A program made the translations under genes and the position numbers. Shown in pieces: positions 1 through 6,102 of a stretch of 6,230 nt of DNA. The notes under the pieces are model-generated. The model was not told the DNA's origin, searched no databases, and saw only the letters and a program-made list of their open reading frames with translations. Each line of letters starts with the position of its first letter. Within the stretch, counting starts at the first letter, position 1. The DNA comes from an uncultured Prevotella sp. (GTDB taxonomy: Bacteria > Bacteroidota > Bacteroidia > Bacteroidales > Bacteroidaceae), in assembly GCA_900557255.1 (NCBI GenBank), contig USSA01000169.1, forward strand, positions 1-6,230, written 5' to 3'.

Positions 1-114
1 GCTTTCATTGCGCTCGTTTGCATTTACTTTGCATTCGGATTGATTCGCCCTAGGGCGATGACGTCTGTCTTTGTGGATGAAATAGATTTCGTATCTAGTT
101 CGATGAAGTTCTAA
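1..114 (+). CDS. Possible 3' end of an upstream reading frame (weak)
   Basis: The frame starting at base 1 stays open for 37 codons and stops at TAA 112-114. The predicted peptide begins with a hydrophobic stretch (about residues 2-15) followed by Arg-Pro-Arg, then a polar tail ending Met-Lys-Phe. This could be a membrane helix with a positively charged flank at the C-terminus of a protein that begins outside the window. It could equally be chance, because 37 open codons is short and the stretch contains a 14-bp palindrome and a TTTGCATT direct repeat, which look intergenic. I recognise no family. Confidence 0.2.
   Translation, partial: AFIALVCIYFAFGLIRPRAMTSVFVDEIDFVSSSMKF
45..58. repeat. 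Perfect 14-bp palindrome
   Basis: TCGCCCTAGGGCGA reads the same on both strands, with no spacer. It could be a binding site for a dimeric protein or a chance match. It lies inside the doubtful open frame at the window start. Confidence 0.5.
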
Positions 115-240
115 ACTCAAATAGTCCGACCAGACAATAGCAACGAACTTCTGAGGATGAGGATGCGCCTAGCTATAGGCGTACCCCTTCCTTTCGTTTC
201 GTTGCATGGGTAAATCTTTGGTCGGACAACCCCGAGTTTA
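112..240. repeat. Inverted repeat pair TAAACTC-N5/6-GTCCGACC around an 88-base core
   Basis: The left arm (112-131) reads TAAACTC, five bases, GTCCGACC. The right arm (220-240) is its reverse complement in both blocks (GGTCGGAC, six bases, GAGTTTA). The two conserved blocks with a variable middle resemble recombination or terminal repeats more than a transcription terminator, since the enclosed segment (132-219) is long and itself contains a hairpin with arms TGCGCCTA (164-171) and TAGGCGTA (176-183), one G-T pair and a GCTA loop. The whole could be a small non-autonomous element or an invertible segment. I see no adjacent recombinase gene. Confidence 0.55.
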
Positions 241-360
241 GGAATGAATAGGATGTGGGTGCGCCTTTTTCTTTCCACAATATTTAGATAAGGCTTCATA
301 CGATAAGTCTTTGAAAAACAAGTCTTTCATGTGTTATTGATTTTTAAATGTCCGACCAAA
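217..360. repeat. 12-base inverted repeat TGTCCGACCAAA reaching the first start codon
   Basis: TGTCCGACCAAA occurs on the + strand at 349-360 and on the minus strand at 217-228. The core GTCCGACCA is also on the + strand at 124-132, so three copies lie within about 240 bases. The third copy overlaps the ATG of the following gene at 348. Inversion between the copies at 217-228 and 349-360 would flip the 120 bases immediately upstream of the gene cluster. Confidence 0.5.
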
Positions 361-1055
361 ACATGATAAACAATCAAGATTCTGATAATGAGAGACAGGT
401 AGTTTCGCGTGAGCGAGTGGCGGAGCATGGAGAAGTTTATACCGCCAAGCGTGAGGTGAATGCTATGCTCGACCTGGTGAAGGAAGAGACGGAGCGTATC
501 GACTCCCGATTCCTGGAACCGGCTTGCGGCAACGGCAATTTCCTCATCGAAATTCAGCGCCGTAAACTCGAGGTGGTGGAGTGCCAGTATGGTAAGAGCC
601 GATACGACTACGAACTGTATGCTGCCCTCGCCATCAGTTCGATGTACGGCGTGGAGCTGCTGCCCGACAATGTGGCTGCCTGTCAGAAGAGGCTCTATGA
701 TGATTTCATGGAGCGCTATCAACGTGTGTTTCATCAGGAATGCAGTGCCCCTTATGAGCGTTGCATTCAGTTTCTTTATGCCAAAAACATTCTTTGTGGT
801 GATGCCCTCACCATGGAAACGTCTTCCGGGAAACCTATCGTCTTCTCGGAATGGGGCTTCGTGGGCGGTGGCAAAGTGAAGCGTCGTGACTTCCGTCTTG
901 ATGATTTGCTCAAGAACGTGGAGTATGACAAGCCGAAACCGGAGGAGGAGGGTTTGCTCTTTGCCGATACGGGCGAGCCAACCTTTGTGCATGAGCCTAT
1001 CAAGGAATATCCGTTGACTCATTATCTTAATCTTCCTGACCATGATCAATTATAA
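348..1055 (+). CDS. Short SAM-dependent DNA methyltransferase-like protein (no visible motif IV)
   Basis: This 235-residue protein has the N-terminal half of a Rossmann-fold DNA methyltransferase. A motif X-like segment (about 24-44, with VYTAKREV) is followed by motif I, FLEPACGNGNFL (55-66), for S-adenosylmethionine binding. A motif II-like YGVELLPDN (100-108) and a motif III-like CGDAL (150-154) follow. Where the catalytic (N/D)PP(Y/F) motif is expected it has instead a segment rich in aromatic and basic residues (about 163-187, FSEWGF...KVKRRDF). It therefore looks SAM-binding but probably not catalytic, and is likely a partner of the next gene. The overlap of 14 bases with that gene suggests coupled translation. 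The start at 348 is the longest; Met6 (363) is a serious alternative because the first codons lie within a repeated sequence. No Shine-Dalgarno is expected in this phylum. The family-level call is secure; the role as a partner is inference. Confidence 0.8.
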   Translation: MSDQNMINNQDSDNERQVVSRERVAEHGEVYTAKREVNAMLDLVKEETERIDSRFLEPACGNGNFLIEIQRRKLEVVECQYGKSRYDYELYAALAISSMYGVELLPDNVAACQKRLYDDFMERYQRVFHQECSAPYERCIQFLYAKNILCGDALTMETSSGKPIVFSEWGFVGGGKVKRRDFRLDDLLKNVEYDKPKPEEEGLLFADTGEPTFVHEPIKEYPLTHYLNLPDHDQL

Positions 1056-2547
1056 TCCCGATGTGCTCAGTTGCCTGGCCAATCTGAGCAACGATGAGGT
1101 ATTCACGCCTCCTGAGATAGCCAACCGCATGCTCGATCTTTTGCCAAAGGAGATTTGGAGCGATAGTAAAGTGAAGTTTCTCGACCCGTTCTGCAAGAGT
1201 GGTGTGTTTCTTCGTGAGATAACCAAGCGTCTGCTGGATGGTCTCTCCGAAGAGATTCCCGATATGCAGGAGCGCCTTGACCATATCCTTCATCATCAGG
1301 TTTATGGCATGGCGATAACGGAGCTTACTTCTCTGATGAGCCGCCGTTCGCTCTATTGCAGCAAGGATGCCAGCAGCGAGTATAGCATCAGCCGCTTTGA
1401 TGAGGCTGCCGGCAACATTGCCTTCCACGAGATTCCGCATACCTGGAATGAATCTACAGGCAAGTGTATCTATTGCGGCGTAAGCCGAGAAGTGTACGAG
1501 CGTGGCGAGGATAAGGAAAGCCATGCTTATCAGTTTATTCATACAGACTATCCAAAAGAACTATTCAACAATATGAAATTCGATGTAATTATCGGCAATC
1601 CGCCGTATCAGCTGGATGATGGAGGTAATAATGCAAGTGCTACACCTATTTATAACTTGTTTGTAGAACAAGCCAAGAAACTATCTCCAGCTTATTTGAT
1701 TATGATAATCCCTTCGCGCTGGTATTGTGGAGGAAGAGGGTTGGATTCCTTTAGAGAAGCGATGTTGACAGATGCTCATTTGAAGCTGATATATGATTTC
1801 CAAAGAGCAAAGGATTGTTTTCCGGGTATTCGCAATGGTGGCGGTATCTGCTATTTCTTGTTGGATTCGCATTATAATTCCTCTGATGTTTGTATTATCA
1901 ATCATGGTAATGATAAAAACATAGAGATGATACGCCCGAAATTAGAGTTCGGTTTTGACTTTTTTATCAGAGATTCAAGGGTAAGAAATATCGTTAGTAA
2001 AATAATGCAGCAGAATGAGGATAAGGTTGCTTCAAGAGTCTTTCGGCAGAAGCCTTATGGCTTCAGAACCAATTTTACGGGTTATACCAAGAAAGGCGAG
2101 GTTAAGCTATACACAAAAAAGGAAAAGTGTGGTTATGGATATGTGAAGCGAGAGGAAATCTTGAAAAATGAGAAAACGATAGACAAATGGAAAGTTGTTA
2201 CTTCTAGATCTACATCTGTGCCCGAGGAAGATAATGGTCAGGTGTTGCGCATGTCACAAACTTTTATCGTGGAGCCAAACGCTGTAGTAACGGAATCTTA
2301 TATAGTTATAGATGTATTTGATGACAGAGCAGAAGCAGAGAACTTTATGTCTTATGTGAAGACAAAGTTTTTTAGAATCCTATGTCAGGTTATGATTGTT
2401 TCGCCTGATGTATCGAAAAGGACGTTTAACCTCGTCCCCCTCCAAGACTTCTCTCATCCTTGGACCGACGAGATGCTCTATAGCAAGTACAAACTCTCAT
2501 CTGATGAAATCACCTTTATCGAGTCGATGATTCGTTCGATGGAATAA
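1042..2547 (+). CDS. Eco57I-type adenine-N6 DNA methyltransferase
   Basis: This 501-residue protein should transfer a methyl group from S-adenosylmethionine to adenine N6 in a specific DNA sequence, protecting host DNA. Visible motifs in order: motif X VFTPPEIANRM (20-30); motif I FLDPFCKSGVFL (46-57, with Lys replacing the usual Gly in CGSG); a possible zinc-binding insert with CIYC (142-145) and nearby His133, His161 and His167; and catalytic motif IV NPPY (186-189) preceded by FDVIIG. The segment after it, with PIYNLFVEQA, IPSRWYCGGRGL and GGGICYFLLD, is typical of Eco57I-like enzymes. The C-terminal third probably holds the target-recognition domain, ending in a conserved-looking tail PWTDEMLYSKYKL. 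No nuclease motif is seen, so cutting is presumably done by the helicase protein downstream. The start overlaps the previous gene by 14 bases. Base composition drops sharply from about 1540 to 2400, suggesting a mosaic gene. Confidence 0.9.
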   Translation: MINYNPDVLSCLANLSNDEVFTPPEIANRMLDLLPKEIWSDSKVKFLDPFCKSGVFLREITKRLLDGLSEEIPDMQERLDHILHHQVYGMAITELTSLMSRRSLYCSKDASSEYSISRFDEAAGNIAFHEIPHTWNESTGKCIYCGVSREVYERGEDKESHAYQFIHTDYPKELFNNMKFDVIIGNPPYQLDDGGNNASATPIYNLFVEQAKKLSPAYLIMIIPSRWYCGGRGLDSFREAMLTDAHLKLIYDFQRAKDCFPGIRNGGGICYFLLDSHYNSSDVCIINHGNDKNIEMIRPKLEFGFDFFIRDSRVRNIVSKIMQQNEDKVASRVFRQKPYGFRTNFTGYTKKGEVKLYTKKEKCGYGYVKREEILKNEKTIDKWKVVTSRSTSVPEEDNGQVLRMSQTFIVEPNAVVTESYIVIDVFDDRAEAENFMSYVKTKFFRILCQVMIVSPDVSKRTFNLVPLQDFSHPWTDEMLYSKYKLSSDEITFIESMIRSME

Positions 2548-2563
2548 TCTTGAAACAAGATTA
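2545..2563 (+). repeat. Small perfect hairpin over the methyltransferase stop codon
   Basis: TAATCTTG (2545-2552) and CAAGATTA (2556-2563) form an 8-bp perfect stem with an AAA loop. The stem includes the TAA stop codon of the methyltransferase gene. It lacks a U-tract, so it is not a typical terminator by itself. Confidence 0.5.
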
Positions 2564-2574
2564 GAGTAGGGTAA

Positions 2575-2602
2575 GGGAGCAGGAGAGCATTCTCCTGCTT
2601 CC
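2575..2602 (+). promoter_or_regulatory. Intercistronic hairpin between methyltransferase and helicase genes
   Basis: GGGAGCAGGAGA (2575-2586) pairs with TCTCCTGCTTCC (2591-2602), twelve pairs including one G-U, around a GCAT loop. It is followed by ACCTTATTATATAAC, which is A+T-rich but not a clean U-run. It could be a partial terminator, an mRNA processing or stability element, or a full terminator with a separate promoter for the next gene. I see no clear promoter in the 32 bases between it and the next start. Confidence 0.55.
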
Positions 2603-2634
2603 ACCTTATTATATAACAACATAACACATGGATT

Positions 2635-5280
2635 ATGACGCAGAATTTATTTCCCGAAAAATCGGAGTCGCAGCCTAAAATCTATGCTTACAGAGATAAG
2701 CATAACCCCGACTTGAAGGGATTGCTCAAGGTGGGCTATACCACCCAGGATACGATTACCCGAATTCATCAACAATATCAGATAGTGAAGCCAAGCGGCG
2801 ACCCTGTGAATATCGTCTTCGAAGAATCGGCGATGCGGCAGGATGGTACTGTCTTCACCGACCATGAGGTGCACCGTATGCTGCTCAGAATGGGTTGTCA
2901 GAAAGTGGCTGGCGAATGGTTCCGCTGCACCCCGGAGGATGTGAAGAAGGCATGGCTTGCCGTGAGAGACAGAAGCGAAACCATCTACGACCGTACCGAA
3001 AATTTCCCGATGCGACCTGAGCAGCAGGAAGCCGTGAACAAGACTGCCGAATATTTCAATCGCTTCCAGCATGACCATGAGCATACACCTCATTTCCTTT
3101 GGAATTGCAAGATGCGATTCGGCAAGACTTTTACTACCTATCAGTTGGCGCTTCGCATGAAGTGGCGCCGACTGCTGGTGCTTACCTTCAAGCCTGCCGT
3201 GGCACAAGCTTGGGAGGAAGACCTGATGCGCCATCAGGATTTCGAGGGTTGGCAATTCATCAATGCCAAGACTCAAACCGATGAGGACATCGACATCAAC
3301 AAGCCATTCGTCTGCTTCGGTTCCTTCCAGGATTTCCTGGGCAAGAGCAAGAGCGGAGGCATGAAGGCGAAACACGAATGGACGCGAGCTTTCAACTGGG
3401 ATTGCGTGGTGCTGGATGAATATCATTTTGGTGCATGGCGAGAGGAAGCGCAGGAACTGATTGGCTCCAGGGAAGACATCAAAGTGCAGAAGAAAGCTAT
3501 GGTTGAATCGGAGAAGGAACTGAGTCGGGAGATAGAAAATCCTGATTATTTCGATGAGGACATGATGCCAATTACGGCTCGTCATTATCTCTATCTTTCG
3601 GGCACGCCATTCCGTGCACTTGCTTCGGGCGACTTTATCGAGGATGAAATCTACAACTGGACTTATTCTGACGAGCAGCGTGCCAAGGAGGAGTGGGAGA
3701 ATGCGCATCCTAAGATTTCTCATCCGCAATCTTCTCATCACCTATCATCTCAAACCCAGGCATTACCCTTGCAGGGGTATACTGCGGAGGATACATCGCT
3801 GCCCGAGAGGATGAACCCCTATGCCTCGCTCCCGAGAATGGTGCTGATGACCTATCAGTTGCCACCTTCCATTGCCGCCGTAGCGAATGATGGAGAGTTT
3901 GACGAATTCGACCTCAATACGTTCTTCCTGGCAGATGGAGAAGGCGAGGAGGCATGCTTCCATTTTCATGATGATGTGCAGAAATGGCTCGACTTGTTGC
4001 GTGGCAACTATCTGCCTGCATCTATTGACCATTTGAAGCAAAACAACAGAAAACCGCCTCTTCCTTTCTATGATTCAAGACTTTACGGTGTGCTGACACA
4101 TACGCTGTGGTTTCTTCCCAACGTGGCTTCCTGCTATGCTATGAGGAATCTGCTGGCAGAATCGCAGAACACTTTCTATCATGAATATCAGGTGATAGTT
4201 TGTGCTGGAACCAAGGCTGGAATCGGACTTGATGCCCTTGCGCCTGTAGAGCGGGCGATGGAGAATCCAGATCCTCTGCATTGCAAATCCATTACTTTGA
4301 GTTGTGGTAAACTGACCACGGGGGTAACTGTGAAACCGTGGACTGGTATCTTTATGCTTCGTGATACGTCGAGTCCGGAAACATACTTCCAGGCTGCCTT
4401 CCGAGTGCAGTCGCCATGGACCATTACCAATCGTGATGGGTTGCATCCCAACCAGACGGAGATTTTGAAGCAGGAGTGTTACGTTTTCGATTTCTCGCCA
4501 AATAGGGCTTTGAGAAAGTTGTCGGAATATAGCAGTCAGCTGAATGTGGATGCCAACAAGACTCCGGAGCAGAAGGTGGATGATCTGATTCATTTCTTGC
4601 CCGTAATCTGCTATCAGGATGGAGCGATGAAGGTATTGAATGCTGGTGAGGTGCTTGATATGGCAACGAGCAATACTTCTGCCACCTTGCTGGCTAGAAG
4701 ATGGGAGAGTGCCACGCTGGTGAATGTAACCAATGGTGTGTTGGAAAAGCTGCTGGATAACGAGCAGGCGATGCAAGCTCTGATGAACATCGAGGGATTC
4801 AGAAGTTTGAATGAGGACATTCAGACCATCATTACCAAGACCGACCACATCAAAAAGACTAAGAAAATGGCTTCAGACTCGGATGATGGTCTTTCGAAAA
4901 AGGAGAAGAAGGAATTAAGCGAAGAGGAGAAGGAGGTAAAGAGCAAGCGCAAGATGATACAGGAGAAACTCATCAAGTTTGCCACTCGTATTCCTATCTT
5001 TATGTATCTTACGGATTATCGTGAGCGCAGTCTTCGGGATGTCATCATGCTGTTGGAGCCGGGGCTTTTTGCCAAGGTTACGGGTCTGACCAAGAAGGAT
5101 TTTGAGTTGCTGGTGAACCTGGGAGTATTTAATGAGGCGTTGATGAACGATGCCGTCTTCAAGTTCAAGCGTTATGAGGACAGCAGTCTTACCTATACGG
5201 GCATCAACCGTCATAAGGAGGATGAGAAAGTGGGCTTGTGGAGCACCACGATTTCCAGAGAAGAACTTTATAGTGAATGA
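2635..5280 (+). CDS. GIY-YIG/T5orf172 nuclease-like domain fused to SF2 helicase (putative restriction subunit)
   Basis: This 881-residue protein is probably the ATP-dependent DNA-cutting subunit. The N-terminus (about 15-100) fits the GIY-YIG superfamily, T5orf172 branch: KIYAY (15-19), KVGYT (32-36), Arg43, Glu78 in DHEVHRML, and GEWF (93-96). An SF2 helicase core follows: Q-motif-like MRPEQQEAV (126-134), Walker A-like KMRFGKT (159-165), DEYH (261-264), SGTPFRA (322-328), motif V-like LTTGVTVKPW (560-569), and motif VI YFQAAFRVQ (584-592), where Arg590 is the likely arginine finger. A low-complexity Ser/His/Gln-rich insert lies near 355-385. A Lys/Glu-rich charged stretch at about 743-779 precedes a C-terminal domain I do not recognise. 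The ATG at 2628 is out of frame, so 2635 is the start. It lies 87 bases after the methyltransferase gene on the same strand. Nuclease activity and the restriction role are inferred. Confidence 0.85.
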   Translation: MTQNLFPEKSESQPKIYAYRDKHNPDLKGLLKVGYTTQDTITRIHQQYQIVKPSGDPVNIVFEESAMRQDGTVFTDHEVHRMLLRMGCQKVAGEWFRCTPEDVKKAWLAVRDRSETIYDRTENFPMRPEQQEAVNKTAEYFNRFQHDHEHTPHFLWNCKMRFGKTFTTYQLALRMKWRRLLVLTFKPAVAQAWEEDLMRHQDFEGWQFINAKTQTDEDIDINKPFVCFGSFQDFLGKSKSGGMKAKHEWTRAFNWDCVVLDEYHFGAWREEAQELIGSREDIKVQKKAMVESEKELSREIENPDYFDEDMMPITARHYLYLSGTPFRALASGDFIEDEIYNWTYSDEQRAKEEWENAHPKISHPQSSHHLSSQTQALPLQGYTAEDTSLPERMNPYASLPRMVLMTYQLPPSIAAVANDGEFDEFDLNTFFLADGEGEEACFHFHDDVQKWLDLLRGNYLPASIDHLKQNNRKPPLPFYDSRLYGVLTHTLWFLPNVASCYAMRNLLAESQNTFYHEYQVIVCAGTKAGIGLDALAPVERAMENPDPLHCKSITLSCGKLTTGVTVKPWTGIFMLRDTSSPETYFQAAFRVQSPWTITNRDGLHPNQTEILKQECYVFDFSPNRALRKLSEYSSQLNVDANKTPEQKVDDLIHFLPVICYQDGAMKVLNAGEVLDMATSNTSATLLARRWESATLVNVTNGVLEKLLDNEQAMQALMNIEGFRSLNEDIQTIITKTDHIKKTKKMASDSDDGLSKKEKKELSEEEKEVKSKRKMIQEKLIKFATRIPIFMYLTDYRERSLRDVIMLLEPGLFAKVTGLTKKDFELLVNLGVFNEALMNDAVFKFKRYEDSSLTYTGINRHKEDEKVGLWSTTISREELYSE

Positions 5281-5295
5281 ATCTAGATGATAAAG

Positions 5296-5340
5296 AAAGC
5301 CGGCTTTTTCGCAAGAGGAGGCTGGCTTTGTTGTTCTTTG
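5296..5340 (+). terminator. Likely Rho-independent terminator of the restriction-modification cluster
   Basis: AAAGCCGGC (5296-5304) pairs with GCTGGCTTT (5321-5329) with one G-U pair. The stem can extend inward through T-rich and purine-rich arms (5305-5309 with 5316-5320) to a six-base loop. It is followed by GTTGTTCTTTG, a U-rich though interrupted tail. It starts 15 bases after the stop codon of the helicase gene. Confidence 0.7.
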
Positions 5341-5405
5341 CGTGGAAAGATTATCCGCATAATCCATTAAATTTCAGCGTTCTCTGCCATTTTCTTGTAG
5401 ATTTT

Positions 5406-5437
5406 CTTGCGGTTTCCAATCTTTCTTCGTATTTTTG
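5406..5437 (+). promoter_or_regulatory. Bacteroidetes-type promoter of the toxin-antitoxin operon
   Basis: TATTTTTG at 5430-5437 matches the phylum's -7 consensus TAnnTTTG exactly. CTTG at 5406-5409 matches the -33 TTTG element in three of four positions, with a 20-base spacer, the usual distance. Transcription would start near 5444, leaving a leader of about 33 bases that ends in the A-rich GCGAAAGAAAT before the ATG at 5477. Confidence 0.65.
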
Positions 5438-5476
5438 TACCAATAAGTAACGTGGAACTTTAAAAGCGAAAGAAAT

Positions 5477-5749
5477 ATGGAGGAAAAGAAATATCATATC
5501 GATGAATCTAAGGTAGCAGGGGATAAGGTCTGTGAGCCATCGCCAGCTTATCGTTCGGCAGCATCATCTGCAGCATCAGTATCATGGGATGAGGCTTACG
5601 ACACCGATTCCTATCCTATGGGGCGCTCGCTGGAGCAGGTGATGGAGCATTGCGAGAGCATTTTGGATAAGTTGGATAATCCTAATTATGGAGAGCCAAT
5701 TTCCGTTTTGGATGCTGAGATAGAAAAGATGATTGCAGAATGGAAATAA
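5477..5749 (+). CDS. Putative antitoxin of a RelE/ParE-type pair
   Basis: This 90-residue acidic protein immediately precedes and overlaps (by 10 bases) a RelE/ParE-like toxin gene, the usual antitoxin position. The N-terminal half is polar and low in complexity, with a Ser/Ala-rich run (about 26-35) that contains a 9-base direct repeat GCAGCATCA (5558-5566 and 5570-5578). The C-terminal half (about 52-90) looks helical and acidic, ending in DAEIEKMIAEWK, suitable for wrapping around a basic toxin. I recognise no DNA-binding fold (no helix-turn-helix, ribbon-helix-helix or Phd-like segment), so self-repression is not evident. The antitoxin role comes from gene order and charge, not from a recognised family. 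Confidence 0.7.
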   Translation: MEEKKYHIDESKVAGDKVCEPSPAYRSAASSAASVSWDEAYDTDSYPMGRSLEQVMEHCESILDKLDNPNYGEPISVLDAEIEKMIAEWK

Positions 5750-6081
5750 AAACTGATGCCCTTTTCAAGAAGGAGATAAAAAAGTGTATTGAGTATGCCT
5801 TGCAAGAGTTTGGATTAAAAACTGCGCGTAAGTGGCAAACACAATATAAGGAAATTAAGCGTTTATTAGAATTTATGCCTAAGCGTTATCCTATAGTAGC
5901 TCATTTCCGTAATGAAACAATGGAGTTTCGTGGTGCCATCATCATGAAGAACTTCAAGATTATCTATTTCTATAATGAAGAGAAAGGTATCATCTGGCTG
6001 GTGGATCTCTGGGATTTGCGCCAAGATCCTCGTAAGCTGAACATGCGAGCCAGGAGGATAGAAAGAAAGGATTATCATTAG
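5740..6081 (+). CDS. RelE/ParE superfamily toxin
   Basis: This 113-residue basic protein has the layout of the RelE/ParE fold. Two N-terminal helices (about 7-22 and 26-46) are followed by strands, including FKIIYFY (72-78) and IIWLVDLWDLRQDP (84-97). The ending WDLRQDPRKL is a hallmark of this superfamily in Bacteroidetes. RelE-like members cut mRNA on the ribosome and ParE-like members poison DNA gyrase; the sequence alone does not decide between them. Arg94, Arg98 and the Arg/Lys-rich tail are candidate functional or nucleic-acid-contacting residues. Start ATG 5740 overlaps the antitoxin stop (ATGGAAATAA), which points to translational coupling. Length is normal for the family and the frame is intact. 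Confidence 0.85.
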   Translation: MEIKTDALFKKEIKKCIEYALQEFGLKTARKWQTQYKEIKRLLEFMPKRYPIVAHFRNETMEFRGAIIMKNFKIIYFYNEEKGIIWLVDLWDLRQDPRKLNMRARRIERKDYH

Positions 6082-6102
6082 TCTTTATGATAAACAAAAG
6101 AA

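Larger units (their letters stand above)
1..347. other. Gene-poor leader region upstream of the restriction-modification cluster
   Basis: No complete gene is supported here. The stretch holds a duplicated TTTGCATT (18-25 and 29-36), a perfect palindrome at 45-58, a hairpin at 164-183, and repeated GTCCGACC motifs at 124-131, 220-227 (inverted) and 350-357. A minus-strand frame of 60 codons at 117-299 is rich in Arg and Lys and has no recognisable domain, so I do not call it. The promoter of the first methyltransferase gene should lie here, but I see no good match to the Bacteroidetes TAnnTTTG consensus; the nearest are TAAATCTTTG (211-220) and TAAGTCTTTG (304-313), both with wrong spacing. 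Confidence 0.6.

Noticed and set aside
117..299. 60-codon minus-strand frame in the upstream region
   Set aside because: It is very basic, spans the inverted repeat and hairpin, and has no family resemblance; repeat sequence explains it better.
304..313. TAAGTCTTTG as promoter -7 element for the first gene
   Set aside because: The spacing between TA and TTTG is four bases instead of two, and no -33 TTTG lies at the right distance.
327..1049. 240-codon minus-strand open frame
   Set aside because: It is the antisense shadow of the first methyltransferase-like gene, whose SAM motif and overlap with the next gene are convincing.
2628..2630. ATG upstream of the helicase start
   Set aside because: It is out of frame with the helicase gene (seven bases upstream of the ATG at 2635), so it is not an alternative start of that gene.
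2647..3741. 364-codon minus-strand open frame
   Set aside because: It lies wholly opposite the GIY-YIG and helicase motifs of the + strand gene, shows no domain, and has an unnatural His/Leu/Arg-rich composition typical of antisense frames.
4075..5367. Several minus-strand frames of 68-257 codons opposite the helicase C-terminal half
   Set aside because: None has a recognisable domain, and the + strand frame carries helicase motifs V and VI there.
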